A model generated the notes under the pieces. That model was not told the DNA's origin. It was given only the letters and a program-made list of their open reading frames with translations, and made no database searches. From NCBI GenBank assembly GCA_965221735.1, contig OZ244910.1, positions 2,046,001 to 2,110,000 on the forward strand: a stretch of DNA of 64,000 bases. Reading direction: 5' to 3'. A program made the translations under genes and the position numbers. Numbering within the stretch: the first letter of the stretch is position 1; each line of letters opens with the position of its first letter. Positions 57,560 to 64,000 of this stretch are shown here, one piece after another. The stretch is from UBA2991 sp965221735 (GTDB lineage Bacteria > Chloroflexota > Dehalococcoidia > Tepidiformales > Tepidiformaceae).

Positions 57560-58278
57560 CTCTCCTCGGCCCCCGCCTCTTCCTCGACGGCCTCCAGGTC
57601 GAGGTCGGCGAAGACGGTGCGGACGCGCTCGTACATGCGCGTCGCGATACGCACGCCGAGGGCGATGTCCTCGGTGCCTTCGAGGCCGTTCTGGGCGACG
57701 GCGTGGACGATGCGGCCGGTGCGGAAGCAGACGACGGTCTCGACGAGGCGGCCGATCTCGGTCGTGGGCTGGCCGACGATGAAGCCCTCGGCGCCATCAC
57801 CGATGTCCGCGACCCAGAAGTCGGTGTAGTCGGTGACGGTCCGCTCGTTGATCAGGCTGCCGCAATAGAGGCTCATCGAGTCCTCGGCCGACTCGACGTC
57901 GGCGTAGAGCGTGGACTGGATGGTGATGAGCGCGGGGCCGCCGAGATGGGTGAAGGGTTCGTTCCAGGAGAACTCGCGCACCGCGCCGATGATGCGCCCG
58001 CGGGCCTCGAGCTGGTTCACCTTGCCCCGGAGGTTTTCGACATCGAAGAGCTGCGCCCACTGCCCGTTGTCGAAGGTATTGGTGTTGGCGTTCTCCATGG
58101 CGAGGGGCAGATCCTCGAGGTCCAGGAGCATGTCTTCGAGGGGATACTCGTCGTCGGGGAGGTTCGTCGCGAACTGCTGCTCGTCGCCGGCGCAGGCGGC
58201 GAGGAACACGAGCCCAAGGGCCGCGAGGAAGGGGAGGAGCGTCAGCCGAAGTGAGGCGCGTCGCACGTGAAGCCTCAT
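57556..58278 (-). CDS. hypothetical lipoprotein
   Basis: A 240-residue secreted protein. A signal peptide (RRASLRLTLLPFLAALGLVF) ends in the lipobox LAAC, followed by an acidic mature part (NLPDDEYPLEDMLLDLEDLP) that includes a beta-rich TLYADVESAEDSMSLYCG region. The tail is very acidic. ATG 58278 is chosen because the signal peptide starts there; the longer frame upstream is low-quality. Family not recognised. Confidence 0.75.
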   Translation of the reverse strand: MRLHVRRASLRLTLLPFLAALGLVFLAACAGDEQQFATNLPDDEYPLEDMLLDLEDLPLAMENANTNTFDNGQWAQLFDVENLRGKVNQLEARGRIIGAVREFSWNEPFTHLGGPALITIQSTLYADVESAEDSMSLYCGSLINERTVTDYTDFWVADIGDGAEGFIVGQPTTEIGRLVETVVCFRTGRIVHAVAQNGLEGTEDIALGVRIATRMYERVRTVFADLDLEAVEEEAGAEES

Positions 58279-58351
58279 CGTACCGGAGCGCGGGGGTGGC
58301 GGCTGCGACGCGGGGAGGCCACGATGGGGCCACGGTAAAGGGGATGGTTCG

Positions 58352-58534
58352 TTGACGGGTTTCATAGCAGGAGCGCTGATCCTGATCGCGGTCGGGATCG
58401 TCGTGGGGGCGGTGGTGTTTCGCTGGCGGCGGGCGATCGAGGCGTTGCGCGTGCTGCGCCGCATCGGATGGGCCTACGTGATCGCAATCGTCCTGCTGGC
58501 GGTCATCTACCTCGTGCGGGACGGCGGGCTCTGA
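58352..58534 (+). CDS. small two-helix membrane protein
   Basis: A 60-residue protein with two hydrophobic helices (GALILIAVGIVVGAVVF and AYVIAIVLLAVIYLV) joined by a basic loop, RWRRAIEALRVLRRI. TTG 58352 has AAAGGGGATGG upstream. The next gene begins 4 bases after its stop, so it likely shares an mRNA with glycerate kinase. Function unknown. Confidence 0.6.
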   Translation: MTGFIAGALILIAVGIVVGAVVFRWRRAIEALRVLRRIGWAYVIAIVLLAVIYLVRDGGL

Positions 58535-58538
58535 AGCC

Positions 58539-59642
58539 GTGCGCGTCCTCGTCGCGCCCCAGGAGTTCAAGGAGAGCCTGACGGCAGAGGAGGCGGCCGC
58601 GGCGATTGCCCGCGGCGTCGCCGCCGCGCGGCCGGACTGGACGGTCGAGGAGTTGCCGCTCTCGGACGGGGGTCCGGGATTCCTGGCGGCTCTCGCGCGG
58701 GCCACGGGCGGAAGGGAACGGCTGGTGGCGACGCACGACGCGCTCGGCCACGCGCGGACGGCGCATGTGCTGGACATCGCCGAGACGGGCACGTGTGCGG
58801 TCGAGGCGGCGATGGCGAACGGCCTCGCGCTGATCGAGCGGCAGGAGCGGAACGCGCTGCGAGCCAGCACCGAGGGCGTCGGGGAGCTGGTCGCGGCCGC
58901 GCTTGAGGGCCAGCCTCAGCGCGTCGTGGTGGGGGTGGGGGGCAGCGCGACGAGCGACGGGGGCTCGGGGATGGCGCGGGCGCTGGGAGTGCGCTTCCGG
59001 GACGGGGCCGGTCGCGACCTGGCGCCCGGGGCGGCAGCGCTCGCCGAGTTGGCGCGCATTGACTGGTCGCCGCCGGAATCGCTCGCGGGGGTGGAGGTGC
59101 TGGTGGCGACGGACGTGACGAACCCGCTGGTGGGGCCGCAGGGGGCGGCGGCGGTGTTCGGACCGCAGAAGGGGGCGTCGCGAGACGACGTGGAGAGAAT
59201 CGAGGGGGCGCTGCAGCGCTACGCAGCGGTCGTCGAGCGCTCGCTGGGAGTCGCGATTGCAGAGATGCCGGGGTCGGGGGCGGCGGGAGGGCTGGGAGGC
59301 GGGCTGGCAGCATTCCTCGGGGGGCGCATCATGAGCGGTTTCGACGTCGTGGCGGAGGCGGTGGGACTGGAGGCACGGCTGCAGGCGGCGGACATCGTCG
59401 TGACGGGGGAGGGGAGCTACGACGGGCAGTCGGAGCAGGGGAAGACGGTGGGGCGGCTGCGGCAGCTCGCGTCGGAGGCGGATACGCGCTGCGTCGTGCT
59501 GGCGGGGCGGGCGGCGGCACGTGCGGAGGGAGAGGTGCGCACACTGGCCGAGATCGAGCCGGACGCGGAGGCGTCGATGCGGAACGCCGCGGCGCTGGTG
59601 GAGGAGCTGGCGGGGCGTTGGGCGCGCTCAGCCCTCGTCTGA
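58539..59642 (+). CDS. glycerate kinase (GarK/GlxK family)
   Basis: A 367-residue glycerate 2-kinase. APQEFKESLTAEEAAAAIARG, PLSDGGPGFLAAL, and GVGGSATSDGGSGMARALGV are family signatures; the last binds phosphate and glycerate. It phosphorylates glycerate with ATP. Start GTG 58539. It converges on the CitE-like gene with a 15-base overlap. Glyoxylate or serine breakdown could feed it, which is inference. Confidence 0.93.
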   Translation: MRVLVAPQEFKESLTAEEAAAAIARGVAAARPDWTVEELPLSDGGPGFLAALARATGGRERLVATHDALGHARTAHVLDIAETGTCAVEAAMANGLALIERQERNALRASTEGVGELVAAALEGQPQRVVVGVGGSATSDGGSGMARALGVRFRDGAGRDLAPGAAALAELARIDWSPPESLAGVEVLVATDVTNPLVGPQGAAAVFGPQKGASRDDVERIEGALQRYAAVVERSLGVAIAEMPGSGAAGGLGGGLAAFLGGRIMSGFDVVAEAVGLEARLQAADIVVTGEGSYDGQSEQGKTVGRLRQLASEADTRCVVLAGRAAARAEGEVRTLAEIEPDAEASMRNAAALVEELAGRWARSALV

Positions 59643-60449
59643 GGCGCGCTCGAGGGTGTGGCGGGCCTGCCGGACGCGAGGCGCATCGACGACCATCCCG
59701 GCGCGGCGCGCGACCCAGGCGCCCTCGGGACGCGACTCGTAGGCCTCAACGTCCGCGCGGGCGCGCTTCAGGACCGTACTGGTCGGCGCGAACACGTCGT
59801 TGGCGACCGGCACGAGGCGGGCCTCGTCCAGGACAGTGCCAGCGAAGCCGTAGTTGGCCATGTCGCGTAGTTCGAGCGAGCTGCCGTCGATGAGGGCGAC
59901 GGTCGCGTGGGCGGCGGCGGCCGCGACCACGCTGCTGCGGGCGTAGGCGAGGCGAGGGCCGCTCTCTTCGTAGCGGGCGCCGACGTCGCGGGCGAACGGT
60001 TCGGAAGCCAGCACGAGGCCGGCGGTGCGGGGAGCGGCGGCGAGGCTCTCGGCGGCACGCAGGAGGCCACGGGCCGTGTCGATGACGGGGAAGAGCGCCA
60101 CCTGCCCCGGTTCGATGTCACGGGTGTGCTCGAACTCGCGCAGGAGGACGGCGGTGTCGCGGACGTCCTGGGGCTCGGTGCAGTGAGGCAGGAGGACGGC
60201 GGCCAGCCTCGGCCCAGTGATGGCCTCGAGGTCGCCGCGGGTGAGCTGCGTGCGGGGGTGGTTGACGGCAACGAGCGGAGTCTTGCCCGCTTCGGCGACG
60301 CGCTCGACGGCTTCGGCGGCGGCGGCTCGCAACTCCTCCACCGGCTGCGTCTCGTCGGTGAGGGAGAGCAGGATTGCGTCGGTGTCCGCCTCAAGGGCGG
60401 CGTCGAGGGAGTCGCCGGCGCGGGCGCGAAGGATGCTGCGGAGCCGCAT
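59628..60449 (-). CDS. HpcH/HpaI aldolase / CitE-like protein, divergent
   Basis: A 273-residue TIM-barrel protein like the citrate lyase beta-subunit/malyl-CoA lyase family. The RSILRARAGDSLDAALE start, VALFPVIDTARGLLRAAESLA, and LVLASEPFARDVGARY locations fit. Residues that bind CoA and metal in active members look altered: VAVNHP where VRVN is usual, and PVIDTARG where a glutamate stands (IETARG). Activity may differ or be lost. It starts immediately after the DinB gene. Confidence 0.8.
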   Translation of the reverse strand: MRLRSILRARAGDSLDAALEADTDAILLSLTDETQPVEELRAAAAEAVERVAEAGKTPLVAVNHPRTQLTRGDLEAITGPRLAAVLLPHCTEPQDVRDTAVLLREFEHTRDIEPGQVALFPVIDTARGLLRAAESLAAAPRTAGLVLASEPFARDVGARYEESGPRLAYARSSVVAAAAAHATVALIDGSSLELRDMANYGFAGTVLDEARLVPVANDVFAPTSTVLKRARADVEAYESRPEGAWVARRAGMVVDAPRVRQARHTLERASDEG

Positions 60450-60968
60450 CTAGACGCCGCCCGCCACGCTGCGGTCGAGGGCGGCGATGTGCAGGTCGCC
60501 ACGCAACCCCATCACGCCCTGGAGGTGGTCGAGGGCATGGCGATAGATGACCTCGGCGATCCACTGGCAGGTAATCGGACCCCAGTGGCCGTCATCGCGC
60601 AGGCGCAGCCAGGAGGTGTCGTCCAGCTCGCGGAAGACGTCGAACTCCTCGTCGCGCACGCGGCCGAGCTGCTCCATCAGGTCGCCCAGGGGGACGCCGG
60701 CGTTGTAGCGCTCGTCGCGCCAGATGCGACGGCTGTAGTCGGCGGGTTCGAGCATGTCGGGGATGGCAGCCCAGCGGAGGAGCGGCAGGTAGACGTGCTC
60801 TTCCATGTCGATGAGGTGGGAGACCTGCTCGTGGATGGACCACTCGTCGGGGTCGGAGGTCCAGTGGTGCTGGTCACCAGGAAGGTCGCGCACGGCCCAA
60901 GCAAGGTCGGCGGTGGTGGCGCGGAGCCGGGCTACCAGCTGGGTGCGGTATTCCGCAGTAAGGCTCAC
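60450..60968 (-). CDS. DinB/YfiT-like family protein
   Basis: A 172-residue four-helix bundle of the DinB superfamily. Candidate metal-binding histidines lie in DEWSIHEQVSHLIDMEEH and in RHALDHLQG. Many members are metal-dependent thiol transferases or hydrolases. GTG 60968 follows TATACT by 8 bases. The CitE-like gene follows without a gap. Confidence 0.9.
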   Translation of the reverse strand: MSLTAEYRTQLVARLRATTADLAWAVRDLPGDQHHWTSDPDEWSIHEQVSHLIDMEEHVYLPLLRWAAIPDMLEPADYSRRIWRDERYNAGVPLGDLMEQLGRVRDEEFDVFRELDDTSWLRLRDDGHWGPITCQWIAEVIYRHALDHLQGVMGLRGDLHIAALDRSVAGGV

Positions 60969-60976
60969 GCCTGTCG

Positions 60977-60982
60977 AGTATA
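60977..60982 (-). promoter_or_regulatory. -10 hexamer TATACT, leaderless-type, for the DinB operon
   Basis: TATACT (minus strand), near the sigma70 consensus, 8 bases before GTG 60968. Confidence 0.55.
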
Positions 60983-61039
60983 GACACAGAAGCCGTTACT
61001 GGCTCTTGGCCACCGCCTCCCGGGGGACGGCGGGGTGGG

Positions 61040-62926
61040 TTAGACGAGCTCGAGGGGCTCGCCCTCGAAGGTGCGGGAGCCGCGCCGCAGCTCGATAAGC
61101 TCGCCGACCTTGACCACGCAGTCGCCCACGGGGACGTCCTGGACGCCGCAGACGTTGCAGGCGCCGTGGTGGCAGTCGCCGACGGTGTGCTCGCGGAAGA
61201 CGTCGCGCCACTGGCCGCGCAGGTAGCTCTTGTTGACGCCGCTGGCTATGTGGTCCCAGGGGAGGGGGGCGAACGTGTCCCACTCCTCGTGTGCGAACCA
61301 GTCCCCGTCGACGCCGGTTGCGGCGAACGCGCCGTCCCAGAGCTCGGGGCGGAAGTGTTCGCTCCAGGCGTCGAAGGTCGCGCCAGCGCGCCAGGCGTGC
61401 TCGACAGCTTCGGCGACGCGGCGGTCGCCGCGGCTGAGGACGACCTCGATGCGGCTGTCGGCGGGGTCGTTCCAGCTGAAGTCGACTCCGGCGGCGCGGC
61501 AGCCATCCTTGAGCAGCCGGTGCTTGGGAGTCAGCTCGGCGGCGGTCTCCTGGCGGGCCCACTGGAAGGGCGTGTGCGCCTTGGGCACGTGGTTGCTGGT
61601 GCTGACGCGGACTCGCGCGCGCTTGCCGGCCTGCTCGCGGCCGATCTCCTTCACGCGACGCCCGAGGTCGACGATGCCCTCGACGTCTTCGAGGGTCTCG
61701 GAGGGGAGGCCGACCATGAAATACATCTTGACGCTCGTCCAGCCGCGGGCGAAGGCGTTCGAGGCGGCGCCGAAGAGGTCGTCCTCGCTGACGAGCTTGT
61801 TGATGGCGTTGCGGAGGCGCTGGCTACCGGCCTCGGGCGCGAGGGTAAGGGTGTGCTTCTTGCCCTTCGCGATGGCGTTGGCGACGTCGACGGAGAAGCT
61901 GTCGACACGCGTGCTGGGCAGGGAGATCCTGAGGTCGGGGAAGGTGGTGGTGAGCGCCTCGACCATGGGCACGATGCGGCTGTGGTCGGTGGTGCTGAGG
62001 GAGAGCAGCGAAAGCTCCTCGTAGCCGGTGTTGGCGAGCAGGTCGCGGGTCGCATTGACGACCTCCTCGGGGCTGCGCTCGCGCGTGGGGCGATAGATCA
62101 TCCCGGCCTGGCAGAAGCGGCAACCCTGCGTGCAGCCACGCTGGATCTCGACGGCGGCGCGGTCGTGGACGGTCTGGAGGAAGGGCACGATCGGCGTGGT
62201 GAGGGCTGGCGGCAGCGCCTCGACGACGCGCCGCTGGACGACGGGCGGGGCGGCCGGGTCGATGGGTTCGAGGGCGGCGAAGTGGCCCAGGTCGTCGTAG
62301 CGCGCCTCGTAGAACGCGGGAACGTACACACCCGGCATGGCGAGCAGGTCGCGGAGGCGGGCGGAGCGGGGAGCGCCGTCGCGCTTCCAGGCGCGGACGA
62401 GATCGGCGAGCTCGCCGATGGCGTCCTCGCCCTCGCCGAGGACGAAGGCATCGATGTAGGGGGCGAGGGGCTCGGGGTTGAAGGCGCAGCTGCCGCCTGC
62501 GACGACGATGGGGTCGTCCTCGCCACGGTCGCTGGAGCGGGGAGCGATGCCCGCGAGGTCGAGCATGTTGAGGATGTTCGTGTAGGTGAGCTCGTACTGG
62601 AGGGTGAAGCCGAGGATGTCGAAGTCGCGCAGCGGGTGTCGGGTCTCAAGGCTCCAGAGGGGCGCGCCCTCGCGGCGCATCTCCGCCTCCATGTCGGGCC
62701 AGGGCGCGAAGGCGCGTTCGCAGACGACGTCGTCCTGGCGGTTGAGGAGGTCGTAGAGGATGCCGAGACCCATGTTCGACATGCCGATGTCGTAGGCGTC
62801 GGGGTAGGCGAGGGCGATACGGACGCCGGCGGCGTCCCAGTCCTTGGTGACGGAGTTCCACTCGCCGCCGGTATAGCGACCCGGCTTCGTGACACGAGCG
62901 AGCAGGTGGTCGATTGCGACTGTCAT
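61040..62926 (-). CDS. TIGR03960-family B12-binding-like radical SAM protein
   Basis: A 628-residue protein. The N-terminal cobalamin-binding-like domain reads VRIALAYPDAYDIGMSNMGLGILY. The radical SAM cluster is CTQGCRFC within EIQRGCTQGCRFCQAG. Downstream, YEELSLLSLSTTDHSRI and the C-terminal CNVCGVQDVP cysteines match this family. ATG 62926 has GAGAGGA upstream and TACCAT at 62963-62968. In many bacteria a DUF2344 partner follows; it is absent here. The substrate is unknown. Confidence 0.93.
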   Translation of the reverse strand: MTVAIDHLLARVTKPGRYTGGEWNSVTKDWDAAGVRIALAYPDAYDIGMSNMGLGILYDLLNRQDDVVCERAFAPWPDMEAEMRREGAPLWSLETRHPLRDFDILGFTLQYELTYTNILNMLDLAGIAPRSSDRGEDDPIVVAGGSCAFNPEPLAPYIDAFVLGEGEDAIGELADLVRAWKRDGAPRSARLRDLLAMPGVYVPAFYEARYDDLGHFAALEPIDPAAPPVVQRRVVEALPPALTTPIVPFLQTVHDRAAVEIQRGCTQGCRFCQAGMIYRPTRERSPEEVVNATRDLLANTGYEELSLLSLSTTDHSRIVPMVEALTTTFPDLRISLPSTRVDSFSVDVANAIAKGKKHTLTLAPEAGSQRLRNAINKLVSEDDLFGAASNAFARGWTSVKMYFMVGLPSETLEDVEGIVDLGRRVKEIGREQAGKRARVRVSTSNHVPKAHTPFQWARQETAAELTPKHRLLKDGCRAAGVDFSWNDPADSRIEVVLSRGDRRVAEAVEHAWRAGATFDAWSEHFRPELWDGAFAATGVDGDWFAHEEWDTFAPLPWDHIASGVNKSYLRGQWRDVFREHTVGDCHHGACNVCGVQDVPVGDCVVKVGELIELRRGSRTFEGEPLELV

Positions 62927-62981
62927 CGTTCCTCTCGCGGCGGGGTGAGCCGCGCCACTCACATGGTAGCGGGCGTCGGTG

Positions 62982-62987
62982 TAGTGT
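62982..62987 (+). promoter_or_regulatory. -10 hexamer TAGTGT, leaderless-type, for ispDF
   Basis: TAGTGT, 6 bases before ATG 62994, back to back with the radical SAM gene's TACCAT at 62963-62968. Confidence 0.4.
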
Positions 62988-62993
62988 GCGGCC

Positions 62994-63665
62994 ATGCAGG
63001 TCGACGCCGTGGTGGTCGCAGCGGGGCGCTCGACGCGATTCGGGGAGGGGGACAAGCTGCTGGCCGACCTGAACGGGCGGCCGGTGATCGCGTGGTCGCT
63101 GGCGGCGCTGGCGGCGGCAGACTCGATCGGGCGGGTGGCGATCGTGGGGCGGGAGGACCTGCTGGGCGAGCTGAAGGCCGTGGGACGGGAGGTGCTGGGG
63201 GAGGGGCTGGCGGCGGTGGTGGCCGGGGGCGCGCGGCGGCGGGACAGCGTGGAGGCGGGGCTGCGGGCGGTGACGAGCGAGTACGTGGCGATTCACGACG
63301 GGGCGCGGCCGCTGGTGACGCCGGCGCTCATCGATGCGTGCGTGGCGGAGGCGGAGCGGGCGGCGGGGGCGATCCTGGTCGGGCCGGTGACGGACACGAT
63401 CAAAGAGGTCGAGGGGGCAACGATCGTCGGCAGCCCGGACCGGGGACGGCTGCGGGCGGCCCAGACGCCGCAGGTGGTGCGTCGCCAGGCGTGGCTGGAG
63501 GCAGCGGCGCTCTCCGAAGGAGACGAGACGGACGACGCGGCCATGCTCGCGCGGGCGGGGCTGGAGGTGCGGGTGGTCGAGGGTGACCCCGCCAACCTGA
63601 AGGTGACGCGGCCGATCGACCTGACGCTGGCGCGGGCGCTGCTGGCGGAGCGGGGGGAAGGCTGA
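62994..63665 (+). CDS. ispD: MEP cytidylyltransferase IspD
   Basis: A 223-residue nucleotidyltransferase. AAGRSTRFGEGDKLLADLNG is the CTP-binding loop, IHDGARPLVTPALID the MEP-binding motif and GPVTDTIKEV a late motif. It couples CTP with 2-C-methyl-D-erythritol 4-phosphate in the non-mevalonate isoprenoid pathway. ATG 62994 follows TAGTGT by 6 bases. Its stop and the ispF start share one base (TGATG). Confidence 0.96.
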   Translation: MQVDAVVVAAGRSTRFGEGDKLLADLNGRPVIAWSLAALAAADSIGRVAIVGREDLLGELKAVGREVLGEGLAAVVAGGARRRDSVEAGLRAVTSEYVAIHDGARPLVTPALIDACVAEAERAAGAILVGPVTDTIKEVEGATIVGSPDRGRLRAAQTPQVVRRQAWLEAAALSEGDETDDAAMLARAGLEVRVVEGDPANLKVTRPIDLTLARALLAERGEG

Positions 63666-64000
63666 TGCGAGTCGGGATCGGGGAGGACCTGCACCGCGTG
63701 GAGGACGGGCGATCGCTCGTGCTGGGCGGGGTGAGGATCGAGGCGGCGGTGGGGCTGGCCGGGCACAGCGATGCGGACGTGCTCCTGCATGCAATCACGG
63801 ACGCGGTGCTGGGGGCGGCGGGGAAAGGCGACCTGGGCGAGCACTTCCCCAGCTCGGACGAGCGCTGGGCAGGGGCGGACAGCGGGCTGTTCCTGCGAGA
63901 GGCGCTGCGGATGGCGACGGAGGACGGGTGGACGCTCGTGAACGTCGACGCGACGGTGCGGGCGGAGCGGCCGCGCCTCGCCGGTCACCTCGAAGCGATC
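63665..64000 (+). CDS. ispF: MECDP synthase IspF (3' partial)
   Basis: The first 112 codons of ispF; the window ends inside the gene. The metal-site GEDLHRVEDGR and the signature GHSDADVLLHAITDAVLGAA are intact, as is GDLGEHFPSSD. It cyclises CDP-ME 2-phosphate in the same pathway as IspD. The usual full length is about 155-160 residues, so roughly 45 are missing. Confidence 0.95.
   Translation, partial: MRVGIGEDLHRVEDGRSLVLGGVRIEAAVGLAGHSDADVLLHAITDAVLGAAGKGDLGEHFPSSDERWAGADSGLFLREALRMATEDGWTLVNVDATVRAERPRLAGHLEAI

Noticed and set aside
61166..63586. Plus-strand frame opposite the radical SAM gene running into ispD
   Set aside because: Shadow sequence with low complexity; ispD is read in another frame with its own signatures.

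Overview
The window is about 70% GC and gene-dense, with genes on both strands, no intergenic gap above 300 bases and no rRNA, tRNA or CRISPR that I can see. The content points to a high-GC member of the Chloroflexota (Dehalococcoidia/SAR202-like). It holds three CaiB/BaiF CoA-transferases, an F420/FMN luciferase-like oxidoreductase, SDRs, crotonases, an acyl-CoA dehydrogenase, a CoxL/xanthine-dehydrogenase-type subunit, a TIGR03960-type radical SAM protein and a CIRCE-controlled groEL. The assignment is an inference from gene content; no marker gene here settles it.

Layout. 1-7.8 kb: end of a class III aminotransferase (decarboxylase-like), Zn-ribbon protein, CoA-transferase, Zn-dependent dehydrogenase, RidA, a nucleotidyltransferase and a two-gene iron-type ABC transporter. 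7.8-11.5 kb: a minus-strand catabolic operon (two NTF2-like proteins, SDR, acetoacetate decarboxylase-like protein, luciferase-like oxidoreductase). 11.5-16.7 kb: a repeat-rich RCC1-like lipoprotein, a small low-GC patch with doubtful ORFs, a MoaD-like protein and a molybdenum hydroxylase large subunit. 16.8-25.7 kb: lipoprotein, DHA2-type MFS, SnoaL-like protein, two paralogous MFS exporters flanking an SDR, acyl-CoA dehydrogenase, Nudix hydrolase, coiled-coil/winged-helix protein. 25.7-34.7 kb: CoA-transferase, TreT-like glycosyltransferase, VTT membrane protein, recQ, gatD, groEL. 34.7-42.9 kb: moaA, MerR regulator, divergent DnaA-like protein, and a tightly overlapping acyl-CoA operon built around a double CoA-transferase. 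43-50.5 kb: DEAD-box helicase, ferredoxin, FAH-family protein, proB, murJ, DUF503, scpB, mtaB. 50.5-64 kb: degenerate Nudix-like protein, CNNM/CorC protein, PAP2 phosphatase, pepA, tandem methyltransferases, crotonase, thioesterase, glycerate kinase, CitE-like protein, DinB, radical SAM protein, ispD and the start of ispF.

Themes. (i) Acyl-CoA and carbonyl catabolism is spread over several operons. (ii) Tandem or near-tandem duplication is frequent: NTF2-like pair, MFS pair, methyltransferase pair, crotonases, CoA-transferases. (iii) Many genes carry a TANNNT -10 hexamer exactly 6-8 bases before the start codon, which predicts leaderless mRNAs; I used this signal to choose several starts. (iv) Some convergent neighbours share overlapping stop codons, leaving no room for terminators. 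The only obvious terminator hairpins follow groEL.
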